DNA of 64,000 nt from Marilutibacter penaei (GCF_014145395.1 NZ_JACHTE010000008.1:1-64000); one strand, 5' to 3'; positions 16,122 to 26,379 are shown, counted from the stretch's first letter. The notes: a model not told the origin generated them from the letters alone. Numbers and translations are program-made.

Positions 16122-16766
16122 ATGAGCGGGCAGACACCGGCGCCTGCACAGCGCGATCCAAGGGCTGCGAACGGGGGTGCTGGCCATCTCGGGGTGGTGC
16201 TGGCTGCCGGGGGCAGCCGGCGGCTGGGGATGCCCAAGCAACTGCTGCGTCGCGAAGGAGTGACCCTGCTTCGCCGCACCGTCGAAAAGGTCCTCGCCAC
16301 GGGCGCTGATGCGGTGTTCGTGGTGCTCGGCGCGGGGCTGGAGCGGATGCGGGGGGAGCTGGACGGCCTGCAGGTCACCGTGGTGGTGAACCAAGGGTGG
16401 TCGAGCGGGCTGGCCTCCTCCCTGAAAGCGGGGGCCTGCGCGGTCGCCGCGCAGCGGGCCGGGCAGGTGCTGCTGGTCGGCGTGGACCAGCCGATGCTGG
16501 ACGCGGCCCATCTGGCCCGGCTGCTCGCCGCCGCGCGCGAACGGCCTGAACATGAGGTCGTGAGCGGCTATGCCGGCACCATCGGCATCCCGGCCGTGGT
16601 AACCCGCGCGACCTTGCAGCAGGCCGGGTCGCTCACAGGTGATCGCGGTCTCAAGACCGTTCTCGCCGCGCGCCCGCGAACAGTCGTCGACAATCCGGCG
16701 CTCGCCGAGGACATCGACACCCCGGAAGCGCTGGCGCGCCTTCGGGCCTCCGGTGTGCTCGATTAG
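16122..16766 (+). CDS. mocA: MobA/MocA-like molybdenum cofactor nucleotidyltransferase
   Basis: This 214-residue protein has the NTP-transferase fold with the signature LAAGGSRRLGMPKQLL near residue 28, then VNQGWSSGLASSLKAG and VGVDQPMLDAAHL. It would add CMP to molybdopterin for molybdenum hydroxylases of the xanthine dehydrogenase family. An xdhC-like remnant lies next to it, tail to tail with 11 bases between, which supports the MocA assignment. GGGGGCAGG upstream serves as the ribosome site. No molybdenum enzyme itself is in the window. Confidence 0.85.
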   Translation: MSGQTPAPAQRDPRAANGGAGHLGVVLAAGGSRRLGMPKQLLRREGVTLLRRTVEKVLATGADAVFVVLGAGLERMRGELDGLQVTVVVNQGWSSGLASSLKAGACAVAAQRAGQVLLVGVDQPMLDAAHLARLLAAARERPEHEVVSGYAGTIGIPAVVTRATLQQAGSLTGDRGLKTVLAARPRTVVDNPALAEDIDTPEALARLRASGVLD

Positions 16767-16777
16767 CCGGCGGTCAC

Positions 16778-17464
16778 TCAGGCGTCGGCATGACGATACG
16801 CCTGCAACTGCGCGCCGATGCTCATCGCGATCGCCTCGGGGCCCTGTCCGCCCAGCGGCAGGCCGACCGGAGCGCGCAGGCGTGGCTGCAGGCGCGTGCG
16901 GTCACGGGGCGGGAGCAGGCGTAACAGATCGTCACGGCGGCGTGCGGGGCCCAGTAGACCGATGAAAGGCAGCGGGGTGCGCGATAGCGTTTCCAGCGCA
17001 TCGCGATCCATTTCGAAGTTGTGGTGCATCACCAGGGCGGCATCCAGGGGGGGCGCCGCATCCAGGGCGTCCTGCAGGCGCTCGAAGGCCGCACCGCGAT
17101 GGCCGACGTCGGCCAGGTGCGCGGCGCGCCAGCGGTCGCGCGGCTCGACCACCACGCAGCGCCAGCCCAGCTGGTCGAGCAGCGGCAGCAGGAGCGGAGC
17201 CTCGGGGCCGGACCCCGCGATGAGCACGGCCGGCGGACGTCCGATGCGCAGCTCCCACACGGGCAGGTCGCGCAGCGGCCAGGGCGGCGGCGAGGCCGGG
17301 ACCCGCCAGGCACGGTCGCGGTTGCCAACGGCGAGGCGGACCTGCCCCGATGCGTCGACGCGCAGCGCGAGGGCGTCGCGCCCCTCGTCCCACGCGACCA
17401 GCAGATCGGCCAGTCCCGGCAGCCGTTGCAGGGGCAGCAGGGCGATGCGCAACCGCCCCCGGCA
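16778..17464 (-). pseudogene. xdhC: XdhC/CoxI-family protein, 5'-truncated
   Basis: The frame carries the second half of XdhC: the end of the CoxI domain (CRGRLRIALLPLQRL) and a middle linker. It also has the Rossmann XdhC_C domain with VLIAGSGPEAPLLLPLL, ALVMHHNFEMDRDALE and PFIGLLGPARR. The first ~90-100 residues of normal XdhC, with the SGGCLE motif, are missing. Instead the strand runs into antisense sequence of a DUF1631 gene. An in-frame TTG at 17452 or an upstream antisense ATG could allow some expression. XdhC inserts sulfurated molybdenum cofactor, so this copy is unlikely to work. Confidence 0.75.
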
Positions 17465-17498
17465 GCTGCTTTCGATTCCCCGCCGCTCCCGACACGCG

Positions 17499-18777
17499 AT
17501 GGACCAGGTGCTTGACCGGCTCCTGGCCGACCTCAAGCCCGAGCTGGATGCGATCATCGACCAGCTCGATGTCGTCGTGGCACGGCGTGCACGCGAGGAA
17601 CGCGACGACGCGATGCTCGCCCAATGGGTGGATACGCGCCAGGCGCTGGCACGGCATCGCGACGCCTTCCAGCCGGCCTTCGCCGACGCGCTGCGCCAGT
17701 CCTGCACCCTCGCGCATGACCATGCATCGCCCGCATCGAGCCCGGGGCTCCCGGACGGTGCGCTGCAGCCGCTGATGCTGCTGGACGAGGCCATCGTCGA
17801 CGAGGACAACACACTCGGATCGATTGCGGCCCGCCATGCGGCGCGCGCGAGCCTGCCGCTGATGCTGCTGGGGCACCGCTTCGCGGTGCTGCTGGAGCGC
17901 CCCCCCGCTCGACGCGGCGTCGCTGCCGATCGGACCACAGGCCTGCTGCCGTGCCCTGCGTGATGCGGCCCACGCCATCGCATTGCCGGTGCATGCCCGG
18001 CTGGCGCTGTACAAGAGTTACGACGACCGGGTGGGACCGCATTACGAAGCCATGATGCAGGTGGCCAATGCCACCCTGGATGCCGCCGGGATCCTCCCGG
18101 GGCTGGAGTTCGTGCCGGTCCGTACCCGAGCGGGCGCCAGCCATCCGGACCGCGGACGCGACGACGCCGGCGCGGGGCACGAAGCGGACGGCATGCTGTC
18201 CGCGATCGAGGCGCTGCGTATCGTCAACGCCAGCCTGGACGACCTGGTACCACCGGGCACCTTGCCGGACAGCGGCCTTCGGGAGCGCGGCGAAGCGGTG
18301 GCGGCGATGGTGCGGCTGGTGTCGCGCTTCGGTCCGCAGTCCACCGAATGGCAGCGTTGCAGGATGGTGGTGGCCGAAGTCGTGGATGCCATGCGTACCG
18401 GCCAGGCGATCGATCCGGCCATCCACGCTTGGATCGTTGGCTCGCTGGGGCTGGTCGGACATGGTGAAGCGGAAAGCGAGCGGCTGGCGGGCGCGTTGCT
18501 GCACCTGGCGGGCGTGGCCGTGGCGGACGCCGCCGCGACGGACGCGCACCGGTGGCAGACCCGGTTGGAGGCCTTGCCCAAGGGCGCCCTCATCGGTTTC
18601 AGCCGCGCGGGTGGCATCGTGCGTGCACGCCTGTGCGATCACCACCAGGGCACGCATCGCGTGCTGCTGGCGGTGGAGGACAGCGGCCAGGAGGCATGGA
18701 TCGACACGGACACCGTCTCGCACCTGCTGGCCGACGGGCAGGCGTGGCTGCTGACGGGGACCGGAGGGGCTCGATGA
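17499..18777 (+). pseudogene. DUF1631-family protein with +1 frameshift at a C7 run
   Basis: Two adjacent frames together encode a ~425-residue DUF1631 protein. The first (17499-17963) starts MDQVLDRLLADLKPELDAI and contains PLMLLDEAIVDEDNTLGSIAAR and LGHRFAVLLERPP. The second, one frame over, continues PLDAASLPIGPQ and ALRDAAHAIALPVHARLALYKSYD, exactly the expected family order. The switch falls at seven Cs (17900-17906); removing one C restores a continuous protein. It may be a sequencing slip, a decayed gene or a phase-variable switch. The family is usually longer (~700 residues), so this is a short form. The PilZ gene that follows overlaps its stop (ATGA). Confidence 0.82.
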
Positions 18778-19142
18778 GCCCGGCCGTGGACGATCCGGGC
18801 GGTCGTCGCGCGCCGCGGGGGCGCGTGGACGCACTGGTGCCGGTGGTGAATGCGATGACCCAGCGCGCCCTCGGTTTCACCCGCGACATCTCGCGCGGTG
18901 GCCTCAAGCTGAAGGTCGCGGAGCCGCTGGTCGACCAGGCCGTGTACCAGGTCCGGATGGAACTGCAGGCGGGCGACCGGCGCTTTCCTCTTGAGGGCGG
19001 CGTGCAGGTCGTGCGTCAGCAGCGCGAAGCGGACGGCAGTTGCTCGGTGGGTTTGCGCTTCATCCACCTCGATGCCGCCAGCCGCACCGAGCTCGACGCC
19101 TGGCTGGCGGCGACCGATGTGGACGCGACACTGCAAGGCTAG
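18774..19142 (+). CDS. PilZ-domain protein (c-di-GMP binding)
   Basis: This 122-residue single-domain PilZ protein has both binding motifs: an RxxxR-type segment (RRAPRGRV) near residues 11-18, and DISRGGLKLKV around 40 matching (D/N)xSxxG. It should bind cyclic di-GMP in the cytoplasm. Its ATG overlaps the stop of the DUF1631 gene, so loss of that frame by the C7 slip would also affect its coupling. A GGDEF cyclase lies about 3.5 kb away. Confidence 0.9.
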   Translation: MSPAVDDPGGRRAPRGRVDALVPVVNAMTQRALGFTRDISRGGLKLKVAEPLVDQAVYQVRMELQAGDRRFPLEGGVQVVRQQREADGSCSVGLRFIHLDAASRTELDAWLAATDVDATLQG

Positions 19143-19198
19143 CCGGGTGTCGGGGACACAGGGTGGTCGTCCTGCGTGGAGAGCGACAGGCGGCCGCG

Positions 19199-20332
19199 CT
19201 AGAACCGATGCCCGAAGTTCAGGTAGAAGCCGCGGTTGTCGCCATTGCCCTTGGCGAACTCCGCGCTGATGACCATGTGCGCTTCCGGCTTGACCACGTA
19301 GAACACACCGCCGCCGACCATCGGGTAGATCTCGTCGCCGCAGGACTGTCCATCGCCGTACAGGCAACTCACGCCCGCGAACGCCTTGGCGCCCCAGCGC
19401 GGCTTGAACATGTAGCGGTCCTCCGCTTCGAGCGTCAGCGCGTTCCGTCCGAGGTACTGCCCGCGGGTGTAGCCGCGCAGCTCGACGGTGCTCTGCTTGG
19501 AGGTGGGTGCATCCGCGGTCATGCGCAGCTTGCCGTGCAGGACCACGACGTTGACGTCGCTGGTGCTGGCGAACCATTTGATCTCGCCGGTGAGCGCGTC
19601 GTAGTCGTCGTCACTGCCGAAACCGTCGCGGAACGCGAAATTGTGCAGCTGGAAGAGCATGCCCTCGGTCGGACTGGAGGTGTTGTCGCGCGTGTCGTAG
19701 GAGGTGATCAGCCCAATGCCGGCTGAAACCGACCCGGTCAGGCCGGCGAGGTCGAGGATCTGCGACGAAGACGGATCACTGCCTTCGACGTCGTAGTTCG
19801 AGTACAGGGCCTGTCCGCCGAGGTACCAGTTCGGCCGGATCCGGTGCTGGTAGCGCAGGAAGTAGCCGCGCAGGTCCTCGTCGGACCGCACTTCCTCGCC
19901 GGTGCCGAGGAAGTCGAGGTAGTCGTTGGTGACCTTGCCGCCCACCGCGCCGAACTGCATCTGGTGGGCGTTGGCGCCCCAGAACAGCTTTCCGCCGAAC
20001 CCCACGGTGCTGGACTCGGTATTGGAGCGCTGGCCCTGGATGGCCAGCATCGAGGGCTCGGACTCGGGATCGAGCAGGCGGACATACCCCACCATCGCGC
20101 CGAGCGAGGTGCCGAGCTTCGGGTTGCTGCTGACCAGCGGCACGAAGAGCCATGGCGAGTGCTTCTTCGCTTCGCCGGACGGGTCGTCCACGGGGTCGGC
20201 GACGGCCTCCGTGCCTTGCGTAGACGCGGCCTCCACCGCGGGTTGCGCGTCCTGGGCGCGTGCCTGGCCATGGGGCAATGCGAGGAGGAGTGGCAGCAGG
20301 GCCAACGGGCGGGACAGGCCGGTCACGGGCAT
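19199..20332 (-). CDS. Omp85/BamA-like outer membrane barrel protein
   Basis: This 377-residue protein has a signal peptide (PLALLPLLLALPHGQARAQ), a short linker and a 16-strand-type barrel. The motif ITSYDTRDNTSSPTEGMLF is the hallmark of the D15 bacterial surface antigen family. It ends in a C-terminal phenylalanine (YLNFGHRF), as outer-membrane proteins do. POTRA domains are absent, so it is a barrel-only member and unlikely to be BamA itself. A GTG at 20344 is an alternative start. Its end lies 56 bases from the end of the PilZ gene, convergent. Confidence 0.85.
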   Translation of the reverse strand: MPVTGLSRPLALLPLLLALPHGQARAQDAQPAVEAASTQGTEAVADPVDDPSGEAKKHSPWLFVPLVSSNPKLGTSLGAMVGYVRLLDPESEPSMLAIQGQRSNTESSTVGFGGKLFWGANAHQMQFGAVGGKVTNDYLDFLGTGEEVRSDEDLRGYFLRYQHRIRPNWYLGGQALYSNYDVEGSDPSSSQILDLAGLTGSVSAGIGLITSYDTRDNTSSPTEGMLFQLHNFAFRDGFGSDDDYDALTGEIKWFASTSDVNVVVLHGKLRMTADAPTSKQSTVELRGYTRGQYLGRNALTLEAEDRYMFKPRWGAKAFAGVSCLYGDGQSCGDEIYPMVGGGVFYVVKPEAHMVISAEFAKGNGDNRGFYLNFGHRF

Positions 20333-20409
20333 GGGTGTGATCACAGAGGGGAGCGGGTTGCGTTCAGGGTACGTCGAGCATGCGTGAAGCCGAAGTCAGT
20401 GGGCCCCCC

Positions 20410-20886
20410 TCAACGCTTTGCGATCCAGCGATCCAGCTCGCGGGCGAACGCCTGGCGGTCGCGGGCATGGAACGCGGCGGGGCCACCGGTCTGGATGCCG
20501 GCGCCGCGCAGTTCTTCCATGAAGTTCCGCATCGAGAGGCGCTCGGCGATGGTGTCCGGGGTATAGCGCTCGCCGCGCGGATTCACTGCATCCGCCCCTT
20601 TCTCGAGCACTCGGGCGGCGAGGGGAATGTCCTGGGTCACGACCAGGTCGCCGGGTCCTGCGCGTTCGACGATCGCGCCGTCGGCGACGTCGAAGCCGCC
20701 CGCGACCTGGATCGACCGGATATGCGGCGACGCGGGCACGCGGATCCACTGGTTGGCGACCAGCGTCACCCGGACCTTCGCCCGTTCGGCGGCCCGGAAC
20801 AGGATCTCCTTGATGGGCGCCGGGCAGGCGTCCGCATCCACCCATACCTGCGGTGCGTTCTCGATCGGTGCGGTGGTGGTGGCCAT
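20410..20886 (-). CDS. yaiI: YaiI/YqxD family protein (DUF188)
   Basis: This 158-residue protein has the N-terminal PIN/NYN-like motif [16 protein letters not shown], the central [24 protein letters not shown] and the closing [18 protein letters not shown] typical of UPF0178. The fold suggests a nuclease, but activity is not established for the family. It appears to be transcribed alone. Confidence 0.92.
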   Translation of the reverse strand: MATTTAPIENAPQVWVDADACPAPIKEILFRAAERAKVRVTLVANQWIRVPASPHIRSIQVAGGFDVADGAIVERAGPGDLVVTQDIPLAARVLEKGADAVNPRGERYTPDTIAERLSMRNFMEELRGAGIQTGGPAAFHARDRQAFARELDRWIAKR

Positions 20887-21055
20887 GGGCGGGTCCTGCG
20901 ATGGGCGTACAGTCTAGGACAGTGCGCCGGTGCAGGACGGACGCCGGGCAGGACGGGATTCGCAGCGCTGAGAAGGTGAAGCGGAAGCGTTCTCATCCCG
21001 TCATCGATCGGCGCGATCGTGCAGACTGGCCCTGTTCCTGCCACGAGCCCCCACC

Positions 21056-21541
21056 ATGAAAGGCCATCCCGAGATCGTCGATTACCTGAAGTTCCTGCTG
21101 CGCGGGGAACTCGCGGCGCGCGACCAGTACTTCATTCACTCGCGTCGCTACGAGGACCTGGGCCTGCAGGCGCTCTACACGCGCATGAACCACGAAATGG
21201 AAGAGGAAACCCAGCACGCGGACGCGCTGCTGCGGCGGATCCTGTTCCTGGAAGGCGACCCGGACATGCGCCCGGAAAGCTTCGAGCCGGGTACCACGGT
21301 CGAGGAGATGCTGCAGCGGGACCTCGAAACCGAATATGCGGTGCGCAAGCACCTGGCCGACGGCGTCGCGCTGTGCGAGCGTCACGGCGATTACGTCAGC
21401 CGTGCGGTGCTGGTGACCCAGCTCGCCGATACCGAAGAAGACCATACCTGGTGGCTTGAGCAGCAACTGCGCCTGATCCGCATGCTGGGGCTGCCGCTTT
21501 ACCTGCAGCAGCAGATATCCGGAGACCCGAGCGGCGAGTAA
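21056..21541 (+). CDS. bfr: Bacterioferritin-like iron storage protein lacking the haem methionine
   Basis: This 161-residue four-helix ferritin would form a 24-mer shell that oxidises and stores iron. It aligns almost position for position with E. coli Bfr. The ferroxidase ligands are present: Glu18, Glu51, His54, Glu93 (equivalent to 94), Glu127 and His130. Residue 52, the haem-ligating methionine of Bfr, is Thr in EEETQHAD. The subunit may therefore bind no haem, as in the FtnA-type partner of two-subunit bacterioferritins. The next gene starts seven bases after its stop. Confidence 0.92.
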   Translation: MKGHPEIVDYLKFLLRGELAARDQYFIHSRRYEDLGLQALYTRMNHEMEEETQHADALLRRILFLEGDPDMRPESFEPGTTVEEMLQRDLETEYAVRKHLADGVALCERHGDYVSRAVLVTQLADTEEDHTWWLEQQLRLIRMLGLPLYLQQQISGDPSGE

Positions 21542-21547
21542 GCACGC

Positions 21548-22543
<996 letters not shown>

Positions 22544-22588
22544 CGGGCGTCTGCGCGGGAGGCCACGGTCTCCCGTAAGATCGGCTGC

Positions 22589-23581
22589 ATGAACGACCTG
22601 ACGCAGCCGGATACCGGCATGGCCGGCATCCAGGACGCCCTCGAGGATGCCGACGTCTACCGCACGCTGCTTGAATCGACGCGGGCCATCCCGTGGAAGA
22701 TCGACTGGGCGACGATGCGCTTCGCCTACATCGGACCGCAGATCGAGGCGCTGCTGGGCTGGCCGCAAGGCAGCTGGACCACGGTGGAGGACTGGGCGAC
22801 CCGCATGCATCCGGAGGATCGCGCACGGGTGGTGGACTTCTGCGTGGCGCAGTCGCAGGCCGGCGTCGATCACGAGGCCGACTATCGTGCGATGACCCGC
22901 GACGGCCACTACGTCTGGATTCGCGACGTGGTGCACGTGGTCCGCAACGCGGAGGGTGAAGTCCAGAGCCTGGTCGGCTTCATGTTCGACATCAGCGAGC
23001 GCAAGAAGGCCGAAGAGGAACTGTTGAGGCTGCATCGGGAGCTCGAACAGCTGTCGATGACCGATGGCCTGACCGGCATCGCGAACCGGCGCATGTTCGA
23101 CACGCGGCTGGGAACGGAGTGGAAGGAGGCGCGTCGCAGCGGCCAGCCGCTCTCCCTGGTGATCCTGGATATCGATTGCTTCAAGCAGTACAACGATGCC
23201 CATGGACATGTCGCGGGGGACGAGTGCCTCAAGCGGATCGCGGGCATGCTGGGTGCGCTGGCGAGACGGCCCCGCGACGTGGTGGCACGCTTTGGCGGTG
23301 AGGAGTTCATCCTGTTGCTGCCGGATACCGACGAGAACGCCGTGCGCGGGATCGCGCAGGCCTGCGTCGACGGCGTTGCCCAACTGCGGATCCCGCATGG
23401 CGATTCCGAGGTCCATGATGTCGTCACCGCAAGCCTGGGCGTAGGCACCGCGAGGCCGGACGGCGACACCACCGCGCGCGAGTTCCTCGCCGGCGTCGAC
23501 CGCCTGCTCTATGCCGCCAAGAGTGGCGGCCGGAACAGGATCGAAACCGGCAACTGGCATCGGCCCTCGGCCGCGCGGTAG
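22589..23581 (+). CDS. PAS-GGDEF diguanylate cyclase
   Basis: This 330-residue soluble protein has a PAS_3-type sensor (about 30-145) containing GWPQGSWTTVEDWATRMHPEDR and ending GFMFDISERKKAEEELL. A linker helix and a GGDEF domain follow. The active site is GGEEF (236-240), which indicates a working cyclase making c-di-GMP. An RxxD inhibitory site (R227-P-R-D230) lies just upstream, so product feedback is expected. No membrane segment is present; the signal is cytoplasmic. Confidence 0.93.
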   Translation: MNDLTQPDTGMAGIQDALEDADVYRTLLESTRAIPWKIDWATMRFAYIGPQIEALLGWPQGSWTTVEDWATRMHPEDRARVVDFCVAQSQAGVDHEADYRAMTRDGHYVWIRDVVHVVRNAEGEVQSLVGFMFDISERKKAEEELLRLHRELEQLSMTDGLTGIANRRMFDTRLGTEWKEARRSGQPLSLVILDIDCFKQYNDAHGHVAGDECLKRIAGMLGALARRPRDVVARFGGEEFILLLPDTDENAVRGIAQACVDGVAQLRIPHGDSEVHDVVTASLGVGTARPDGDTTAREFLAGVDRLLYAAKSGGRNRIETGNWHRPSAAR

Positions 23582-23651
23582 CCGGAGGCTTGGAGAACGC
23601 GGGCCCGCACGATGGACGCAGGTTTGACAGGACGGTGTCGACAGTGGGGCG

Positions 23652-24389
23652 ATGAACGGATCCGACCGTCATCGTGAGCGCGGCATGCGGGCGCTCCTGC
23701 TAGGGGTGTTGCTGGCGTGTCTAGCGGCGTGGTCGCTCCTGTCGGGCCGCTTGCAGGTGCCCGACGCGTGGAACCCGTGGGCACCCCTGCGGATCGATGA
23801 TGCACCGAACTGGCTGACCGGCTTCAAGCTGGGGCGCGCCTCCGGCGACGAAGCGGCCTGCAAGACCGCATTGGCCGGGGCGCACATGGATTGGACGCCG
23901 CTGGAGGACCGCGTGACGGGCGAAGGTTGCGGCTTCGAGTCGGCGGTACGGATCGAACGCAGCAGCGTCGAGGTCGGGGAGGCGTTCGCGCTGAGTTGTC
24001 GTGCCGCCCTCTCGCTCGCCATGTGGGAGCGCCATGTGTTGCAGCCCGTAGCTCGCACGCAGACCGGCCAGACGGTGGTGGGGATCGAGCACTACGGGTC
24101 GTACGCCTGCCGTAACCTTTACGGCGAGCCGGGTCGACGCCGCAGCCGGCACGCCACCGCGGACGCACTGGACGTGGCCGCGTTCGTCCTGGCCGACGGT
24201 CGCCGGGTGCCCGTGACCGCGTACGCGCCCGGCGTGCCCGAGGCTTCCCTGGGGCCGGATGCGCGCCTGCTCAGGGATCTGCACGCCGGCGCCTGCCGCT
24301 ACTTCGACGGGGTGCTGGGCCCTGGCTACAACCGTGCGCACGCGGACCACTTCCACTTCGACCGGGGCTCGTTCGGCATCTGTCGCTGA
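23652..24389 (+). CDS. Extensin-like C-terminal domain protein (putative M15-type peptidase)
   Basis: This 245-residue protein has an N-terminal hydrophobic anchor (MRALLLGVLLACLAAWSLL) and an extensin-like domain. The domain carries SRHATADALDVAAFVLADG and HADHFHFDRGSFGICR, which contain the zinc-type residues shared with M15 peptidases. Members are thought to cleave peptidoglycan peptides. It probably acts in the periplasm. The next gene converges on it 42 bases downstream. Confidence 0.86.
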   Translation: MNGSDRHRERGMRALLLGVLLACLAAWSLLSGRLQVPDAWNPWAPLRIDDAPNWLTGFKLGRASGDEAACKTALAGAHMDWTPLEDRVTGEGCGFESAVRIERSSVEVGEAFALSCRAALSLAMWERHVLQPVARTQTGQTVVGIEHYGSYACRNLYGEPGRRRSRHATADALDVAAFVLADGRRVPVTAYAPGVPEASLGPDARLLRDLHAGACRYFDGVLGPGYNRAHADHFHFDRGSFGICR

Positions 24390-24431
24390 GCACCGCTGGC
24401 CGGTGCGCGGCCTGGACCGGACGCGTGGGCG

Positions 24432-24995
24432 TCACTCCAGGGCGATGCGTCCGTTCATCATCGGTGCGTGCCCCGGGAAACTGCAGAAGAACACGTACGG
24501 GCCGCCTTCCTTGAGTTTCGCGGAGGGGAAGGTGACCGAGGTGATGGCACCGCCGCCGACGAGGTCGCTGTGGGCGAGGATGCGATCGTCCCCCGGCTTG
24601 AGGTAGCCGGCGTCCAGCCCCGCGCCCACGCCGTCGGCCGCAACCGCCGGCATGTCGCTCTCGCGGGTGATCACGACGTTGTGTCCCATCGTGGCGACCG
24701 GCATCTGTCCTGTATGCCGCAGGGTGATGGTGAAGCGTTCACAGGTCGCCGGTACCGCGATCGCGTCGCGATTGAACTGCATGAGGTCGTTGCCCTCGAT
24801 TTCGACGGCGCACGCGGTGTCCGTGGACGGCTCGGTGCCTTCGTTCGCTGCCGGTTCCACGGCGGCTACCGGTGCGGCGGGCGTGGAGGCGGACTCCGGG
24901 ACCGGACCGCCTGCGGGAGGCGTCGGTGCCGGGTCGCCGCACCCGGCAAGTACAAGCAGGAATCCGGAAGCGAGCAGGGTGGGCCTGGCAGTCAT
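24432..24995 (-). CDS. azu: Lipid-anchored azurin (Laz-like blue copper protein)
   Basis: This 187-residue protein has a lipobox LAGC (Cys19), a Pro/Ala-rich spacer to about residue 57 and an azurin domain. The copper ligands are His105 (MGHNVVIT), Cys171, His176 and Met180 (CSFPGHAPMMNG). The structural disulfide Cys62-Cys85 keeps the azurin spacing. It would carry single electrons near the outer or inner membrane surface, as in Neisseria Laz. ATG 24995 follows GAGGA. An in-frame ATG at 25016 is less likely because it pushes the lipobox inward. Confidence 0.9.
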   Translation of the reverse strand: MTARPTLLASGFLLVLAGCGDPAPTPPAGGPVPESASTPAAPVAAVEPAANEGTEPSTDTACAVEIEGNDLMQFNRDAIAVPATCERFTITLRHTGQMPVATMGHNVVITRESDMPAVAADGVGAGLDAGYLKPGDDRILAHSDLVGGGAITSVTFPSAKLKEGGPYVFFCSFPGHAPMMNGRIALE

Positions 24996-25162
24996 GCAGA
25001 AGTCCTCGGCGCGCATGGAGGCGCACGATCGCCTGCAGCATGGTGCGGGAGGGTGAAGCCGTCGTGAAGTCAGGCCTGTGCATCGCTCGACCGCGCGCCG
25101 TGCATGCATGCCACGCTAGACTCGCGCACGACAGCGACGCTGCATTGAAAGAGGAGCCCCGC

Positions 25163-25711
25163 GTGCCCGATGCCAAAGGATCCATCCGTTTCACCGCGCG
25201 CCTGCATCGGCCCGCGGAACCGAAACGCGCGACCTGGACGTTCGTGATGGTACCGGAAGCGTCGAGCCGGAAGCTGCCGACGCGTGCCAGCACGGCCGTC
25301 GACGGGGCATTGGACGGCCACCCGTTCACGGCCATCCTCGAGCCTGACGGCGCAGGCGCACACTGGTTGAAGGTGCCGGCGGCGCTGCGCGAGGCCGCGG
25401 GTGTTTCGGAGGGCGACACGGTGAGCCTGGACATCCGACCCGCAGCGAAGCAGCCCGAACCCCGGGTTCCTGCGGATCTGCGCCAGGCGCTGCAGGCGGC
25501 GCCCGACGCCTTGGCGACATGGAAGGACATCACGCCCGCGGCGCGACGGGATTGGATCCTGTGGATCACCACCGCCAAACAAGCGACGACGCGGAGCCGG
25601 CGCATCGGGAATGCCTGCGACATGCTGGCCGGCGGCAAGCGCCGCGTCTGCTGCTTCGATCGCACGGGTATCTACGGCGGCAACATCCGCGCACCGGTGC
25701 CCGCCGGATAA
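25163..25711 (+). CDS. DUF1905/YdeI-OmpD-associated family protein
   Basis: This 182-residue protein starts with a DUF1905 domain (IRFTARLHRP, HWLKVPAALREAAGVSEGDTVSLDI). It ends with a YdeI-like segment (APDALATWKDITPAARRDWILWI and GGKRRVCCFDRTGIYGG). The function of the family is unknown, though it is linked with stress and envelope genes. The start is GTG 25163 behind GAGGAG; no in-frame ATG gives as good a site. Confidence 0.87.
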   Translation: MPDAKGSIRFTARLHRPAEPKRATWTFVMVPEASSRKLPTRASTAVDGALDGHPFTAILEPDGAGAHWLKVPAALREAAGVSEGDTVSLDIRPAAKQPEPRVPADLRQALQAAPDALATWKDITPAARRDWILWITTAKQATTRSRRIGNACDMLAGGKRRVCCFDRTGIYGGNIRAPVPAG

Positions 25712-25851
25712 GGCCAGCGCCCGGGACAGGCGTTCCCGCGAGGCGCATTTCGTTGGGATTCAGTCCCGCCGCCGCCGCCGCCCGCGTTTTTCACTTGCCG
25801 GCCACCCGGTGCTGCCTAGCGTGGACACTCCCCACGACGAGAGGTACCCCC

Positions 25852-26376
25852 ATGGCAGGCAGGAAGGTAGCGCTTCTGGCGACCGACGGCTTCGAGCAAT
25901 CCGAGTTGACCGGCCCGCGCGACGGGTTGCGGGAGGCGGGTTTCGATGTGGAAGTGGTTGCGCCGGAAGGCGGGCGCATCCGCGGCTGGAAAGGCAAGGA
26001 CTGGGGCGAGGAGGTCGACGTAGACCGTCGCCTGGACGAGGTGGACGCCACCCGCTACGACGCGCTGGTCCTGCCCGGCGGGGTGATCAACCCCGATGCC
26101 CTGCGCATCAATGACGCGGCCGTCGGCTTCATTCGTGGCTTCAACGAGGCCGGCAAGCCGCTCGCGGCGATCTGCCATGGCCCGTGGCTGCTGGTGGAGA
26201 GCGGGGCGGCCAAGGGACGCCGGGTAACCTCGTGGCCTTCGGTACGCACCGACCTGGAGAACGCGGGTGCGCGCTGGGAGGATGCGGAAGTGGTGGTGGA
26301 CGGCCACCTGATTACCAGTCGCAAGCCCGACGACATCCCCGCGTTCACGCGGGCGGTCATCGACGCCCTCGGCTGA
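25852..26376 (+). CDS. PfpI/DJ-1-family type 1 glutamine amidotransferase-like protein
   Basis: This 174-residue protein belongs to the PfpI/YhbO subgroup. It has KVALLATDGFEQSELTGPRDGL at the start and the nucleophile elbow AAICHGPWLL with the catalytic cysteine. The closing part reads GHLITSRKPDDIPAFTRAVI. Homologues act as proteases or deglycases in stress. GAGAGG upstream is the ribosome site. The following gene starts four bases after its stop. Confidence 0.93.
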   Translation: MAGRKVALLATDGFEQSELTGPRDGLREAGFDVEVVAPEGGRIRGWKGKDWGEEVDVDRRLDEVDATRYDALVLPGGVINPDALRINDAAVGFIRGFNEAGKPLAAICHGPWLLVESGAAKGRRVTSWPSVRTDLENAGARWEDAEVVVDGHLITSRKPDDIPAFTRAVIDALG

Positions 26377-26379
26377 TCC

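Noticed and set aside
16024-16125. A possible 33-residue peptide overlapping the mocA start
   Set aside because: It overlaps mocA by ATGA, but there is no recognisable sequence and the region is short; there is no support beyond an open frame.
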